From contig NZ_CP136423.1 in NCBI RefSeq assembly GCF_034356035.1, forward strand, positions 2,666,001 through 2,730,000: 64,000 nucleotides of DNA, written 5' to 3'. The DNA is from Blautia hydrogenotrophica DSM 10507. GTDB taxonomy: Bacteria; Bacillota; Clostridia; Lachnospirales; Lachnospiraceae. The notes under the pieces are model-generated. The model was given only the letters and a program-made list of their open reading frames with translations. It was not told the DNA's origin and did not search any database. A program made the translations under genes and the position numbers. Shown in pieces: positions 8,748 through 18,791 of the stretch (the first letter of the stretch is position 1; each line of letters begins with the position of its first letter).

Positions 8748-10094
8748 TTAATCATTCAGGAAGCCTTTGTAATTCCTTACCAGCATCTGAGACTCAACCT
8801 GTTTGATCGACTCCAGAACCACACCTACAACAATGATGATGGAAGTTCCACCAAAGGACACGTCCGCACCAAAAACACCGTTGAAGAAATATGGGATAAC
8901 GGCTACAATGACTAACCCTACTGCTCCTATAAATATAATGTAATTTAATATTTTTGTCAAATACTCTGTCGTTGGTTTTCCAGGACGAATTCCAGGAATA
9001 AAACCGCCCTGCTTCTTCATATTATCCGCAACTTCCAATGGATTAAAAGTAATTGAAGTATAGAAATATGCAAAAAAGATACACAATACTACATAGATTA
9101 ACAATCCAATACTGTAAATTGGCTGGTCTGGATTACACCAATTGCTGGACGACAACCCTTTCATAATCTCTCCGCCAATTCCACCAACATTACTTTTTCC
9201 CATAAAGGAAGCAATTACAACAGGAAAAGACATAATCGAAGATGCAAAGATAATTGGAATTACTCCCGCCGTATTTACTTTCAGCGGAATATGACTTGAC
9301 TGTCCCCCAACCATCTTTCTTCCTTGCATTTTCTTAGAGTACTGTACTGGAATTCTTCTCTCCGCGCCGTTCAAAATCAGTACAAAAACAACAACAACCA
9401 ATACAATTGCAAGAATAATCAGTGCGGCTAAAGTTCCTTTCGCAATGGTTTTGCCCTTTACAAAACTGTCATACAACGTCGCAAAATCACTCGGCATACG
9501 GGACACGATATTGATTGTCAGGACAATAGACATACCGTTTCCGATCTTTTTCTCTGTGATTCTCTCTCCCATCCACATCAGCATCGCCGAACCTGCAGTC
9601 AGACACAAAACCACGACTGCGGCAGCCGCAAATTTTTCAAATCCAGAAGCATCAGAACCGGCGGACATCACAGGAATCAATCCCTGCCTTCCAAAGCCAA
9701 TCGCCATTGCCACAGACTCAAAAATTGACAGACCAATCGTCAGATAACGAGTGATCTCTGTAATCTTCTTCCTTCCTTCTTCTCCATCTCTGTGCAGCTC
9801 TTCCAACTTTGGAATCGCAATCGTCAAAAGCTGCATAATGATGGAGGATGTAATATATGGAGTAATATTCAAAGCAAAGATGGACATCTGCGTAAATGAT
9901 CCACCGGTGAACGCATCAAAAAAGTTGAATGCGTCACCGGACTGACTTTCGAACCATTCCTTGAAATATTCACCATTCACCCCGGGTACCGGGATCTGGG
10001 AACCAAGACGAATGATAAAGATCATTACTACCAGATAGAACAATTTTCTTCGAATATCTTTTACTTTAAAAACATTTCGAAGACTATTCAGCAT
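8748..10094 (-). CDS. secY: Preprotein translocase subunit SecY
   Basis: 448 residues with ten membrane segments and SecY wording throughout (GGSFTQMSIFALNITPYITS, NTAGVIPIIFASSIMSFP). It is the central channel of the Sec translocon. Its ATG overlaps the rplO stop by one base (TAATG), so the pair is translationally coupled. The C-terminal tail is short. Confidence 0.98.
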   Translation of the reverse strand: MLNSLRNVFKVKDIRRKLFYLVVMIFIIRLGSQIPVPGVNGEYFKEWFESQSGDAFNFFDAFTGGSFTQMSIFALNITPYITSSIIMQLLTIAIPKLEELHRDGEEGRKKITEITRYLTIGLSIFESVAMAIGFGRQGLIPVMSAGSDASGFEKFAAAAVVVLCLTAGSAMLMWMGERITEKKIGNGMSIVLTINIVSRMPSDFATLYDSFVKGKTIAKGTLAALIILAIVLVVVVFVLILNGAERRIPVQYSKKMQGRKMVGGQSSHIPLKVNTAGVIPIIFASSIMSFPVVIASFMGKSNVGGIGGEIMKGLSSSNWCNPDQPIYSIGLLIYVVLCIFFAYFYTSITFNPLEVADNMKKQGGFIPGIRPGKPTTEYLTKILNYIIFIGAVGLVIVAVIPYFFNGVFGADVSFGGTSIIIVVGVVLESIKQVESQMLVRNYKGFLND

Positions 10095-10534
10095 TAGATC
10101 ACCTCTACTGTTCCACCTGCAGCTTCAATTTTTGCTTTCGCACCTTCGCTGACAGCGTTAACTTTTACGTTCAGTTTCTTTGTCAGCTCTCCGTTACCCA
10201 GAATCTTCACTCCATCGCCTGCCTTAGAAATCGCACGGCTCGCCAGTAAAGTGTCCACGGTTACATCAGCACCGTCCTCAAATCTGTTCAGAACGTCTAC
10301 ATTGATTGCAATGATCTCCTTAGAGTTTCTGTTAGTGAAACCTCTCTTAGGAATACGTCTATACAATGGCATCTGACCACCCTCGAAACCTGGCTTTTTC
10401 GCGCCAGAACGAGCTAACTGACCTTTATGACCTTTACCTGCGGTTTTGCCATTTCCTGAACCATGTCCACGGCCTCTTCTGAAGTTATCACTGTGCTTAG
10501 AACCTTCTGCCGGTCTTAAATTGGATAAATCCAT
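10094..10534 (-). CDS. rplO: 50S ribosomal protein L15
   Basis: 146 residues from the ATG at 10534, chosen because AGAAGGAGG lies 8 bases upstream. A GTG three codons earlier overlaps the ribosome site. The glycine-rich basic segment [20 protein letters not shown], typical of L15, occupies residues 19-38. It is a late assembly protein of the 50S subunit. Confidence 0.97.
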   Translation of the reverse strand: MDLSNLRPAEGSKHSDNFRRGRGHGSGNGKTAGKGHKGQLARSGAKKPGFEGGQMPLYRRIPKRGFTNRNSKEIIAINVDVLNRFEDGADVTVDTLLASRAISKAGDGVKILGNGELTKKLNVKVNAVSEGAKAKIEAAGGTVEVI

Positions 10535-10579
10535 GATTGGCACCTCCTTCTAAATTATAATCACTGTTAAACTTAATAC

Positions 10580-10762
10580 TTAGGCTTCTTCTACCTTTAC
10601 CAAGTGCTGTACCTGCTGAATCATTCCTCTGGTAGCAGCATTGTCCGGAAGCTCAACGGTCTTGTTCAGCTTTCTCAGCCCCATTGCCTCAACAGTTTTT
10701 TTGTGTTTCGGAACGGCACCGATTGTAGATTTTACTAAAGTAACTTTCAATTTATCTGCCAT
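10580..10762 (-). CDS. rpmD: 50S ribosomal protein L30
   Basis: 60 residues, the bacterial short form (KVTLVKSTIGAVPKHKKTVEAMGLRKL). It lies between rpsE and rplO as usual, with an AGGAGG ribosome site. L30 is a small ferredoxin-like-fold protein on the 50S surface and is absent from some bacteria. Its presence here is normal for Clostridia. Confidence 0.97.
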   Translation of the reverse strand: MADKLKVTLVKSTIGAVPKHKKTVEAMGLRKLNKTVELPDNAATRGMIQQVQHLVKVEEA

Positions 10763-10775
10763 TTTTCAGTCCTCC

Positions 10776-11285
10776 TTAAGCCAAAATCTCGTCAACAGAT
10801 TTTCCACGAAGTTTTGCAACTTCTTCCGGAGTCTTCAACTGTTTTAAACCTTCGATGGTTGCAAGTACGACATTCTGCTTATTTCTGGAACCCATACATT
10901 TGGTACGGATATTTTTGATACCTGCCAACTCGATCACCGCACGGGCAGGACCACCTGCGATAACACCAGTACCTTCCGGGGCTCTCTTCAACAGCATCTG
11001 AGCACTTCCAAATTTACCGATAAAGTCATGAGTGATACTTCCATTCTCATCTCTGGCAACTGTCACCAGTTTTTTCATTGCATCCTCTTTTCCCTTACGG
11101 ATTGCCTCAGGAATCTCGGCTGCTTTTCCCAGACCGGCACCAACATGTCCATTGCCATCTCCGACAACAACTAAAGCTGTGAAACGGAAGTTACGACCAC
11201 CTTTAACAACTTTGGTAACACGTTTGATGGATACCACTTTATCATTTAATTCTAACTGACTAGCGTCAATAAGATTGCGTTTCAT
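10776..11285 (-). CDS. rpsE: 30S ribosomal protein S5
   Basis: 169 residues. The double-stranded RNA-binding-like N-terminal half has [20 protein letters not shown]. The C-terminal half has [21 protein letters not shown]5 sits at the mRNA entry channel and contributes to accuracy. The spectinomycin-binding loop (KVVKGGRNF) looks wild type. It lies 19 bases after rplR. Confidence 0.98.
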   Translation of the reverse strand: MKRNLIDASQLELNDKVVSIKRVTKVVKGGRNFRFTALVVVGDGNGHVGAGLGKAAEIPEAIRKGKEDAMKKLVTVARDENGSITHDFIGKFGSAQMLLKRAPEGTGVIAGGPARAVIELAGIKNIRTKCMGSRNKQNVVLATIEGLKQLKTPEEVAKLRGKSVDEILA

Positions 11286-11304
11286 GTGTTCTCGTTCCTC
11301 CCTT

Positions 11305-11673
11305 CTAGAATTCCAGTCCAGCTTCTCTTGCTGCGTCTGCCAGTGCTTTTACTTTTCCGTGGTAGAGGAATCCTCCTCTGTCGAATACAACAGAAGTGAT
11401 GCCTTTTTCTACTGCTCTCTTCGCAATCACAGTTCCCACTTTAGCCGCTGCTTCCACATTATCAGTGTGTTCCAATCCTTCTTTTACTTCTGCCTGAAGA
11501 GTAGAAGCTGATACCAAAGTACGACCTACTGTGTCATCAATGATCTGCGCATACATATGATTGTTGCTTCTGAACACAGCCAGACGTGGAGTCTGAGAAG
11601 TTCCGCTCAAATGATGACGTAATCTTCTATGCTTTTTCTGACGAATTTCCGCCTTAGATACTTTCTTAATCAT
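11305..11673 (-). CDS. rplR: 50S ribosomal protein L18
   Basis: 122 residues from the ATG at 11673. An upstream in-frame GTG lies only a few bases from the AAGGAG site and is unlikely. It starts [20 protein letters not shown], the basic tail that binds 5S rRNA together with L5. The C-terminal part reads [19 protein letters not shown]. It is the normal neighbour of rplF and rpsE. Confidence 0.97.
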   Translation of the reverse strand: MIKKVSKAEIRQKKHRRLRHHLSGTSQTPRLAVFRSNNHMYAQIIDDTVGRTLVSASTLQAEVKEGLEHTDNVEAAAKVGTVIAKRAVEKGITSVVFDRGGFLYHGKVKALADAAREAGLEF

Positions 11674-11690
11674 TTTCACACTCTCCTTAA

Positions 11691-12230
11691 TTATTTCTTA
11701 CCAGTCTTACCAACTTTGCGTCTGATAACCTCATCAGCATACTTGATACCTTTGCCCTTATAAGGCTCAGGTCTTCTCTTGTCTCTGATTTCAGCCGCAT
11801 ACTGGCCAACTCTCTCTTTGTCAATACCTGCAACAGTAATCTTGTTGCCGTCTACAGTTGTTTCCAGTCCTTCTGGATCTTCCATCTCAACCGGATGAGA
11901 ATAACCTAAGGATAATGTCAATTTCTTGCCCTGTTTCTGAGCTCTGTAACCTACACCGTTTACTTCCAGAACCTTCGTATAACCTTCGCTTACACCCACT
12001 ACCATGTTGTGAATCAGGCTTCTGGTCAAACCGTGAAGAGATTTCATTCTTTTCAGATCATTCGGTCTTGTAACCACTACATGACCATCTTCAACTTTGA
12101 TACCCATTTCCACTGGAAGAAACTTCTCCAGAGTTCCTTTTGGGCCTTTTACTGTAACATGATTGTCCTCCGTGATCTCTACAGTTACACCTGCAGGAAC
12201 CACAACTGGCAGTCTGCCGATTCGTGACAT
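11691..12230 (-). CDS. rplF: 50S ribosomal protein L6
   Basis: 179 residues from the ATG at 12230 ([15 protein letters not shown]), with TAAGGAGG upstream. The longer in-frame reading has no support. Two L6 repeats span about 1-80 and 85-175, with the C-terminal signature [19 protein letters not shown]. It binds near the sarcin-ricin loop. A 205-bp gap with a tandem repeat separates it from rpsH, which is unusual inside the spc operon. Confidence 0.98.
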   Translation of the reverse strand: MSRIGRLPVVVPAGVTVEITEDNHVTVKGPKGTLEKFLPVEMGIKVEDGHVVVTRPNDLKRMKSLHGLTRSLIHNMVVGVSEGYTKVLEVNGVGYRAQKQGKKLTLSLGYSHPVEMEDPEGLETTVDGNKITVAGIDKERVGQYAAEIRDKRRPEPYKGKGIKYADEVIRRKVGKTGKK

Positions 12231-12435
12231 CTTGTTTTCCTCCTTACTTAAATTGTCGGAGAGGAGCTTTATCCTCTCTGTTTTCAGTATTTCTATGATT
12301 AATTCAATGCTTTGCCCTTGGGTTCGCACTCCCTAAGTGCTTCCTGGGAAATTCCTGCTCATTTCTTCGCAGGAACGACCCTTGCACTAACCTCTTGCTT
12401 CACCCTTGGACTCACACTCGCTAAGCGCTCAGTGC
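12231..12435 (-). repeat. Repeat-bearing gap between rpsH and rplF
   Basis: Two imperfect direct copies of a 36-37 bp unit (12308-12343 and 12396-12432) share CCCTTGG, CACTC and CTAAG. Between them lies a TTCCTGC/GCAGGAA hairpin (12352-12375), and a GAGAGGA/TCCTCTC hairpin is at 12259-12278 near the rplF ribosome site. I see no promoter and no ORF. It could be a folded spacer RNA in the spc transcript. Confidence 0.6.
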
Positions 12436-12837
12436 CTACCAAACGAATGCTAATACTTCTCCACCGACTTTCAGCTTTCTGGCTTCTTTGTCAGTGATCA
12501 CTCCCTGGTTTGTGGACAAAATCGCAATTCCAAGACCGCCCAGTACTCTTGGCAGCTCATCTTTGCCGGCATACACACGCAGACCCGGTTTAGAAATTCT
12601 CTTCAGGCCGGTGATAATTTTCTGGTTCTTATCCTCACCGTATTTCAGAGTGATATGGATGGTCTGGAATTTTCCATCTTCCACCAGATCATATTTTGCA
12701 ATGTATCCCTCATCAACAAGAATGTTGGCAATCGCAATTTTCATTTTAGATGCAGGAACATCTACAGTATCGTGTTTTGCAGTATTGGCATTACGGATTC
12801 TTGTAAGCATATCTGCAATCGGATCGCTCATTGTCAT
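12436..12837 (-). CDS. rpsH: 30S ribosomal protein S8
   Basis: 133 residues beginning [20 protein letters not shown]. The first ATG is chosen because AGGAGG lies 9 bases upstream. The C-terminal signature is [20 protein letters not shown]. It binds the central domain of 16S rRNA. In E. coli S8 is the translational repressor of the spc operon. Whether that applies here is unknown. Confidence 0.98.
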   Translation of the reverse strand: MTMSDPIADMLTRIRNANTAKHDTVDVPASKMKIAIANILVDEGYIAKYDLVEDGKFQTIHITLKYGEDKNQKIITGLKRISKPGLRVYAGKDELPRVLGGLGIAILSTNQGVITDKEARKLKVGGEVLAFVW

Positions 12838-12880
12838 TTAAGGTTGCCTCCTTTTTCTAATATTGAAATGGTATCTTTGA

Positions 12881-13066
12881 TCACCAGCTTGCTTTCTTAA
12901 CTCCTGGAATTTGTCCCTTATATGCTAACTCACGGAAACAAATTCTGCAGATTCCGTATTTTCTCAGATACGCATGCGGACGGCCGCAGATTCTGCAACG
13001 ATTATATTCTCTTGTGGAATATTTCGGTTTGCGCTGCTGTTTGATTTTCATTGCTGTTTTAGCCAT
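12881..13066 (-). CDS. rpsZ: 30S ribosomal protein S14, type Z (zinc-binding)
   Basis: 61 residues with CRICG and CRICF, the four zinc-ligating cysteines of the short type Z S14 found in most Firmicutes. It ends [11 protein letters not shown]. It sits between rplE and rpsH in the usual order. A zinc-free long S14 paralog, if present, is elsewhere in the genome. Confidence 0.98.
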   Translation of the reverse strand: MAKTAMKIKQQRKPKYSTREYNRCRICGRPHAYLRKYGICRICFRELAYKGQIPGVKKASW

Positions 13067-13086
13067 GAATAATTCCTCCTATATTC

Positions 13087-13626
13087 CTACTTTGCAAATG
13101 GCATATTGAATAATGTCAGTAATTCACGAGCTTCTTCATCGGTCTTAGCAGTGGTTACGAAAATAATATCCATACCTCTTACTTTGTCGACTTTATCATA
13201 TTCAACTTCCGGGAAGATCAACTGCTCTTTGATACCCAGAGCGTAGTTTCCTCTTCCGTCAAAAGCATTAGGATTTACACCGCGGAAGTCACGTACACGA
13301 GGCAGAGCCAGGTTGATCAAACGATCAGCGAACTCATACATTTTTTCGCCTCTCAAGGTAACTTTACAGCCGATCGGCATACCCTCTCTGATTTTAAAGT
13401 TAGCCACGGATTTCTTTGCCTTTGTGGCAACCGCTTTCTGACCAGTGATCAGTTCCATATCACTGATTGCGGCATCCAGAAGTTTCGCGTTTTCTTTCGC
13501 TTCACCAACACCCATGTTCACAACGATCTTTTCGAGTTTTGGCACTTCCATAATATTTTTATATCCGAATTTTTTCATCATGGCATCCATGATTTCGTTC
13601 TTGTAAGCGTCTCTCAGTCTACTCAC
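13087..13626 (-). CDS. rplE: 50S ribosomal protein L5
   Basis: 179 residues. The start is a GTG (13626-13624) with GAGAGGAGG upstream. Signatures are [16 protein letters not shown] near the N-terminus and [20 protein letters not shown] in the centre. It binds 5S rRNA and forms the central protuberance bridge to S13. Confidence 0.98.
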   Translation of the reverse strand: MSRLRDAYKNEIMDAMMKKFGYKNIMEVPKLEKIVVNMGVGEAKENAKLLDAAISDMELITGQKAVATKAKKSVANFKIREGMPIGCKVTLRGEKMYEFADRLINLALPRVRDFRGVNPNAFDGRGNYALGIKEQLIFPEVEYDKVDKVRGMDIIFVTTAKTDEEARELLTLFNMPFAK

Positions 13627-13648
13627 GTTCCTATGCCTCCTCTCTTAA

Positions 13649-13960
13649 TTAATCGATCACTTTTCCGGTTGCTTTTGCAAAACGTACTTTTTTATCTCCG
13701 TCCATCTTAAATCCGACACGAGTCACTTTTCCATCCGCTACCAGCATCACATTGGAAGCATGGATCGGAGCTTCTTTATTGATAATGCCGCCTTCTGTAT
13801 TAGCCATAGAAGGTTTTGCATGTTTTGTAATCATATTTACGCTCTCAACCAGAACTGTATTGTCTTTTACGTTGACGGCAAGAACTTTTCCTTCTTTGCC
13901 TTTGTCTTTACCAGCGATTACCTTTACAGTATCACCTTTTTTAATTTTCATAGCTGACAT
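13649..13960 (-). CDS. rplX: 50S ribosomal protein L24
   Basis: 103 residues with an N-terminal KOW motif ([20 protein letters not shown]). The first ATG (MSAMKIKK) is favoured over the fourth codon by AGGAGGG about 6 bases upstream. It starts 50S assembly. It lies 11 bases from rplN. Confidence 0.97.
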   Translation of the reverse strand: MSAMKIKKGDTVKVIAGKDKGKEGKVLAVNVKDNTVLVESVNMITKHAKPSMANTEGGIINKEAPIHASNVMLVADGKVTRVGFKMDGDKKVRFAKATGKVID

Positions 13961-13971
13961 ACGGCACCCTC

Positions 13972-14340
13972 CTATAATACTTCCGGAGCTAAGGACACGA
14001 TCTTCATGAATTTCTTCTCACGAAGCTCTCTGGCTACCGGCCCAAAGATACGTGTTCCTCTCGGAGTTAAGTCGTCTTTGATAATTACCGCTGCGTTCTC
14101 ATCGAATTTGATGTAAGAGCCATCTTTACGGCGAGCGCCTTTTTTGCTGCGAACAACAACAGCTTTCACAACATCACCTTTTTTAACAACGCCGCCTGGT
14201 GTTGCATCTTTGACCGTAGCAACGATGGTATCACCAATATTCGCATATCTTCTAGTAGAACCGCCCATAACACGGATGCAAAGGATTTCTTTTGCACCGG
14301 TATTATCAGCAACTCTAAGTCTGCTTTCCTGCTGAATCAT
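13972..14340 (-). CDS. rplN: 50S ribosomal protein L14
   Basis: 122 residues, a five-stranded beta-barrel protein beginning [20 protein letters not shown]. The pattern [22 protein letters not shown] is typical. It sits under the sarcin-ricin loop region and contacts L19 and the 30S subunit. Standard spacing within the operon. Confidence 0.98.
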   Translation of the reverse strand: MIQQESRLRVADNTGAKEILCIRVMGGSTRRYANIGDTIVATVKDATPGGVVKKGDVVKAVVVRSKKGARRKDGSYIKFDENAAVIIKDDLTPRGTRIFGPVARELREKKFMKIVSLAPEVL

Positions 14341-14377
14341 ACTGGTATTCCTCCTTACGAATTTTACCTTTATCCAA

Positions 14378-14632
14378 TTATTTCACTTTCTCAACAATCT
14401 CAACAAGTCTCCATCTTTTATCCTTGGACAGAGGTCTTGTCTCCATTACTTTTACGGTATCACCGATGCTGCACTCATTGTTTGCATCATGGGCTTTCAA
14501 TTTATAGGTTCTCTTTACGATCTTTTTGTAAAGAGGATGTTTTACATGGTCTTCAATCGCAACAACGATGGTCTTGTCCATCTTATTGCTGACTACTTTA
14601 CCCACACGGGTTTTTCTCAGATTTCTCTCCAC
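14378..14632 (-). CDS. rpsQ: 30S ribosomal protein S17
   Basis: 84 residues with an OB fold. [20 protein letters not shown] and [18 protein letters not shown] are the usual start and C-terminal part. It is a primary binder of the 5' domain of 16S rRNA. Only 2 bases separate it from rpmC. Confidence 0.98.
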   Translation of the reverse strand: MERNLRKTRVGKVVSNKMDKTIVVAIEDHVKHPLYKKIVKRTYKLKAHDANNECSIGDTVKVMETRPLSKDKRWRLVEIVEKVK

Positions 14633-14634
14633 GA

Positions 14635-14841
14635 TTACGCCTCCTTAGCCTGCTCAGCAATCACTGTCTGGATTCTGGCAATGTTTCTGCGAACCTCTTT
14701 GATTCTGCTTGTATTATCCAACTGATTGGTTGCATTCTGAAATCTCAAGTTAAAGAGTTCCTTCTTAGCAGCTACTAATTCTTCGTTCAGCTCTGTAGCT
14801 GATTTACTTCTCAAATCTTCTACAAATTTATTAATTTTCAC
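14635..14841 (-). CDS. rpmC: 50S ribosomal protein L29
   Basis: 68 residues from a GTG at 14841. This start is preceded by AAGGCGGTGAT at proper distance, whereas the GTG three codons earlier lies inside that ribosome site. The protein is two antiparallel helices ([20 protein letters not shown]) at the polypeptide exit, next to L23. The start overlaps the end of rplP by 11 bases, so translation is coupled. Confidence 0.95.
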   Translation of the reverse strand: MKINKFVEDLRSKSATELNEELVAAKKELFNLRFQNATNQLDNTSRIKEVRRNIARIQTVIAEQAKEA

Positions 14842-15268
14842 TGTTATCACCGCCTTCTAAGTCTGCACGAGAAACGATTTTGCATTTACATGGTAACTTG
14901 TGCATTGCAAGACGTAACGCTTCACGAGCAGTTGCCTCGGGAACGCCTGCAATTTCGAACATTACACGACCTGGTTTTACGACTGCTACCCAGTACTCCA
15001 GGGAGCCCTTACCGGAACCCATACGTGTCTCTGCTGGTTTTGCTGTTACTGGTTTATCTGGAAAAATCTTAATCCAAACCTGGCCGCCACGTTTGATGTA
15101 ACGAGTCATCGCAATACGGGCTGCTTCAATCTGATTGGAACGAATCCAACATGGTTCGGTAGCTACAAGACCGTACTCACCATAATTAATCTTGTTGCCT
15201 CTCAGGGCTTTTCCTCTCATGGATCCACGGAATTGTTTACGACGTTTTACTCTCTTTGGCATTAACAT
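14831..15268 (-). CDS. rplP: 50S ribosomal protein L16
   Basis: 145 residues ([20 protein letters not shown]). The ATG overlaps the rpsC stop (TAATG). A second ATG two codons later is less well spaced from GGGAG. The conserved loop [20 protein letters not shown] reaches toward the peptidyl-transferase centre and A-site tRNA. L16 is needed late in 50S assembly. Confidence 0.97.
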   Translation of the reverse strand: MLMPKRVKRRKQFRGSMRGKALRGNKINYGEYGLVATEPCWIRSNQIEAARIAMTRYIKRGGQVWIKIFPDKPVTAKPAETRMGSGKGSLEYWVAVVKPGRVMFEIAGVPEATAREALRLAMHKLPCKCKIVSRADLEGGDNSEN

Positions 15269-15927
15269 TATTTATCGCTCCCTTCCTTAGCTCCTTTTGT
15301 TGGAAGTACTTCGCCATTATAGATCCACGCTTTTACGCCAACCTTGCCGTAAGTGGTGTCTGCCTCTGCGAAGCCATAATCGATGTCTGCACGAAGTGTC
15401 TGCAGCGGAATAGTTCCCTCACTGTAGAATTCTGTACGGGCCATATCAGCGCCGCCCAGACGTCCGGATACAGAAGTCTTAATTCCCTGTGCACCGGCTT
15501 TCATAGTTCTGGACATGGTGGACTTCATAGCTCTACGGAAAGAGATACGATTCTCCAGCTGTAACGCAATGTTTTCTGCTACCAGCTGAGCGTCTCTGTC
15601 TGGTCTTTTCACCTCTTTGATGTCTACAATGATAAATTTCTTATCTGTGTAATTTTTCAGTTCTTTTTTTACTTTCTCAATCTCAGAACCGCCCTTACCG
15701 ATTACGATACCAGGCTTTGCGGTATAGATGATGATTTTTACGCGGTCAGACGCTCTCTCAATCTCAATCTTGGAAACGCCTGCTGTGTACAGTTTTTTCT
15801 TCAGAAATTTTCTGATGTTATAATCTTCAACCAGGCAGTCTGCAAAATCTTTGTCCGCATACCATCTGGAATCCCATTCTTTGATCACTCCGACTCTAAG
15901 ACCATGTGGGTTAACTTTCTGTCCCAT
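15268..15927 (-). CDS. rpsC: 30S ribosomal protein S3
   Basis: 219 residues. Type II KH domain around 38-107 with [18 protein letters not shown], then the S3 C-terminal domain ([19 protein letters not shown]). It lines the mRNA entry channel and has helicase activity together with S4 and S5. Placed between rplV and rplP as expected. Confidence 0.98.
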   Translation of the reverse strand: MGQKVNPHGLRVGVIKEWDSRWYADKDFADCLVEDYNIRKFLKKKLYTAGVSKIEIERASDRVKIIIYTAKPGIVIGKGGSEIEKVKKELKNYTDKKFIIVDIKEVKRPDRDAQLVAENIALQLENRISFRRAMKSTMSRTMKAGAQGIKTSVSGRLGGADMARTEFYSEGTIPLQTLRADIDYGFAEADTTYGKVGVKAWIYNGEVLPTKGAKEGSDK

Positions 15928-15938
15928 GTTTTCCCTCC

Positions 15939-16328
15939 TTATCTTTCATCCAGCACGATTGTGATATGACTAGTTCTCTTTTCGATACGGTAAGCTCTTC
16001 CCTGAGCTCTCGGCTGAATTCTCTTCATCGTAGGTCCTTTGTTTGCGTAACACTCTGCGATGTAGAGGTTTTCGATATTCATACCGTTGTTGTTTTCCGC
16101 ATTTGCGATCGCGGACTCCAGTAATTTCTTCAGTACGCTGGAAGCGTATCTTGGGTTATATGTCAAGATACCAAGCGCACTCTGTACGTCTTTCCCACGA
16201 ATTACATCTAACACGTAGCATGCTTTCTGTACAGAGATTCTTGCATAAGATAATTTTGCGGATGGTCTTGTATCTTTGTTATTCTCATTTCTGGATCTCT
16301 TAATTTGGGATCTATGTCCTTTTGCCAT
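15939..16328 (-). CDS. rplV: 50S ribosomal protein L22
   Basis: 129 residues with the beta-hairpin segment ([20 protein letters not shown]) that lines the nascent-peptide tunnel and influences macrolide sensitivity. No deletion in the loop is evident. The N-terminal extension ([20 protein letters not shown]) is typical of Lachnospiraceae-like L22. It lies 11 bases before rpsC. Confidence 0.97.
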   Translation of the reverse strand: MAKGHRSQIKRSRNENNKDTRPSAKLSYARISVQKACYVLDVIRGKDVQSALGILTYNPRYASSVLKKLLESAIANAENNNGMNIENLYIAECYANKGPTMKRIQPRAQGRAYRIEKRTSHITIVLDER

Positions 16329-16362
16329 TGGATAAATCCTCCTTTCTCACACACTCAATCTA

Positions 16363-16644
16363 TTAACGAACGCCTGATTTTTTCTCGTCTTTACCATGTC
16401 CTCTGTAAGTTCTGGTTGCCACGAACTCACCCAGTTTGTGACCAACCATATCCTCTGTGATATATACCGGCACATGTTTTCTTCCGTCGTGAACAGCAAT
16501 CGTGTGTCCTACGAATGACGGGAAGATGGTAGAACGACGTGACCAGGTTTTGATAACTGTTTTATCGTTTGCTGCATTTAATGCATCTACCTTTTTTAAC
16601 AGACTAGCGTCTGCGAAAGGTCCTTTTTTCAATGAACGAGCCAT
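16363..16644 (-). CDS. rpsS: 30S ribosomal protein S19
   Basis: 93 residues beginning [19 protein letters not shown] and containing [18 protein letters not shown]. It lies in the 30S head next to S13 and contacts the A-site tRNA region. 15 bases after rplB, with an AGGAGG-type ribosome site. Confidence 0.98.
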   Translation of the reverse strand: MARSLKKGPFADASLLKKVDALNAANDKTVIKTWSRRSTIFPSFVGHTIAVHDGRKHVPVYITEDMVGHKLGEFVATRTYRGHGKDEKKSGVR

Positions 16645-16659
16645 GTTCTAACCTCCTAA

Positions 16660-17505
16660 TTATTTTGCTAATGCTTTTCCATCTCTTCTTCTTACGATGT
16701 ACTTGTTGGACTGTTTGTTTTTCTTTCTGGTCTTCAGACCCAGTGCAGGTTTACCCCATGGAGTACATGGACCCGGACGTCCGATACCGGTCTTACCTTC
16801 ACCACCACCATGTGGATGGTCATTGGGGTTCATAACGGAACCGCGAACGGTAGGTCTGATTCCCATGTGACGTTTACGTCCTGCCTTACCGATGTTGATC
16901 AGGTTGTGATCGCCATTTCCAACAACGCCGATGGATGCACGGCAAACAATCGGAACCATTCTCATCTCACCAGAAGGAAGTCTCAGTGTTGCATACTTTC
17001 CTTCTTTTGCCATCAACTGTGCACCATTGCCAGCGGAACGAACCAGCTGTCCGCCTTTTCCTGGGTGCATCTCAATATTGTGAATCATGGTACCTACAGG
17101 AATCTCTGACAGCGGCAGACAGTTACCCACACGAACCTCTGCTTCCGGTCCGTTCATAACCTTCGCGCCGACTTTCAGTCCTTCTGGTGCCAGAATATAA
17201 GCCTTCTCACCGTCTGCATAGCAGATCAAAGCGATGTTTGCAGTTCTGTTTGGATCATACTCAATCGCCTTTACAATCGCTGGAATATTGTCTTTCCTTC
17301 TCTTGAAGTCGATCAGTCTATATTTTCTTCTGCTTCCGCCTCCGCGGTGTCTAACAGTAATTTTACCTTGGTTGTTACGTCCAGCGTTCTTGTTCAGAGA
17401 TACCACCAGAGATTTCTCAGGAGTAGATTTTGTAATCTCAGAGAAATCAGATCCAGTCATATGTCTTCTGGACGGAGTATATGGATTATAGGTTTTAATT
17501 CCCAT
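16660..17505 (-). CDS. rplB: 50S ribosomal protein L2
   Basis: 281 residues from the ATG at 17505 ([20 protein letters not shown]) with GAAAGGAGC upstream. The reading frame is open further upstream but without support. The signature [20 protein letters not shown] near the C-terminus includes the histidine-rich loop region (HPHGGG) close to the peptidyl-transferase centre. Upstream, a 343-bp gap with a tandem duplication separates it from rplW, whereas these genes are normally adjacent. Confidence 0.98.
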   Translation of the reverse strand: MGIKTYNPYTPSRRHMTGSDFSEITKSTPEKSLVVSLNKNAGRNNQGKITVRHRGGGSRRKYRLIDFKRRKDNIPAIVKAIEYDPNRTANIALICYADGEKAYILAPEGLKVGAKVMNGPEAEVRVGNCLPLSEIPVGTMIHNIEMHPGKGGQLVRSAGNGAQLMAKEGKYATLRLPSGEMRMVPIVCRASIGVVGNGDHNLINIGKAGRKRHMGIRPTVRGSVMNPNDHPHGGGEGKTGIGRPGPCTPWGKPALGLKTRKKNKQSNKYIVRRRDGKALAK

Positions 17506-17848
17506 GGTTTTGCTCCTTTCGAATTTCTTATCGTGCTTCCGTGCACATATTCGGGATAAACAGAGTGTCAAGACTTAAAATGAATCAACTCGTCGTGCTC
17601 ACACGTAAGAGGTGATTTATTTTAAGGATTGTAAGCATGTAACGCGACCGAGAAAGCTCCGCTTTCGAGGTGACACTCGTCAATTCTTCAAAAGAAATCA
17701 GTTCGTCGTGCTTGTACGTAAGAAATGATTTATTTTGAGACTTGTAAGCGTGTAATGCGACCGAGGAAACTTGTTTTCCGAGGTGACATTCGTCGCCCTT
17801 TGGGCCACCTGATCTCGTCATACTTTCCACTCTTCTTCCCTGTCAATT
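17506..17848 (-). repeat. Tandemly duplicated spacer between rplW and rplB
   Basis: Two 99-bp units, 17583-17681 and 17696-17794 (period 113 bp), are roughly 80 percent identical by eye. Both contain TCGTCGTGCT, ACGTAAGA, TGATTTATTTT, GCGACCGAG and GAGGTGACA. In each unit a small hairpin occupies the most diverged part: GAAAGC/GCTTTC in the first and GGAAAC with a bulged GTTTTCC in the second, so pairing is kept while sequence changes. There is no promoter or credible ORF; an 81-codon frame over the repeat lacks a ribosome site. Confidence 0.75.
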
Positions 17849-18148
17849 TTAAAGTCCCTCGAAGATCTCGATATCTTTACTCTCTTCTGTCAGAGCTACA
17901 ATCGCTTTTTTCGTCTTCGCAGTCTTTCCAACTGTCATTCCGCGTCTTTTCTTTTTCCCATCCATGTTCATGGTATTGACGCTCTTTACTTTTGTTCCCT
18001 CGAACATTTTTTCTACAGCTTCTTTGATCTGTGCTTTATTCGCCTCCGGATGTACTAAGAAAGTATATTTCTTCTCTCCCATAGCGTTCATGCTCTTCTC
18101 AGTAACCACCGGTTTCAGAATTACATCATAATATTTAATTGCTGCCAT
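17849..18148 (-). CDS. rplW: 50S ribosomal protein L23
   Basis: 99 residues ([20 protein letters not shown], then [20 protein letters not shown]). It sits at the tunnel exit and docks trigger factor and SRP. Its ATG overlaps the rplD stop by one base (TAATG). Downstream lies the long repeat-bearing gap before rplB. Confidence 0.98.
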   Translation of the reverse strand: MAAIKYYDVILKPVVTEKSMNAMGEKKYTFLVHPEANKAQIKEAVEKMFEGTKVKSVNTMNMDGKKKRRGMTVGKTAKTKKAIVALTEESKDIEIFEGL

Positions 18149-18768
18149 TATGCGTACACCTCCTCGATTGAAGCTACTGCATCCTTGGTCAGAACCAGGG
18201 TCTTGTGTTTCATCACATCGTAAACATTGATGGTGTTCACCGTTGCGGTCTGAACTTCCGGAATATTTCTAGCAGATAATACTACATTCTGATCTACAGC
18301 CGGTGTGACAACCAGTGCCTTCTCAGCTTTCAGATTGTTTAGTACGTTCTGCATATCTTTTGTCTTGATTGCCTCAAATTTCAAATCGTCTACCACGATC
18401 AACTTATTGTCCTGAACCTTAGCGGTCAGCGCTGATTTCAGAGCTGCCAGTCTCTCTTTGCGGTTCATCTTCACACTGTAATCTCTTGGTACCGGAGCAA
18501 ATACAACACCGCCGCCGGTCCACTGTGGAGCGCGGATAGAACCCTGTCTTGCATGGCCGGTTCCTTTCTGTCTCCATGGTTTTCTTCCACCGCCGCGAAC
18601 TTCTGAGCGAGTCTTCGCTTTCTGTGTTCCCTGACGTTTATTTGCAAGCTGACGAACAACTGCCAAATGTACCAGATGCTCATTGATCTCAACGCCAAAA
18701 ACCGCATCATTCAGTTCAATTGTTCCAACTTCATTGCCTTCCATATTTAAAACTGATACGTTTGCCAT
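18148..18768 (-). CDS. rplD: 50S ribosomal protein L4
   Basis: 206 residues. The tunnel loop reads [20 protein letters not shown], and the C-terminal half has the Rossmann-like fold ([18 protein letters not shown]). In gamma-proteobacteria L4 represses the S10 operon through the leader. In Clostridia the leader differs and control is not established. GGAGGAG precedes the ATG. Confidence 0.98.
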   Translation of the reverse strand: MANVSVLNMEGNEVGTIELNDAVFGVEINEHLVHLAVVRQLANKRQGTQKAKTRSEVRGGGRKPWRQKGTGHARQGSIRAPQWTGGGVVFAPVPRDYSVKMNRKERLAALKSALTAKVQDNKLIVVDDLKFEAIKTKDMQNVLNNLKAEKALVVTPAVDQNVVLSARNIPEVQTATVNTINVYDVMKHKTLVLTKDAVASIEEVYA

Positions 18769-18791
18769 CTCTTAGTGCTCCTCCTTTCTTA

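Noticed and set aside
17585..17830. 81-codon minus-strand frame between rplW and rplB
   Set aside because: It is a by-product of the tandem repeat, with no ribosome site and no resemblance to a protein family.
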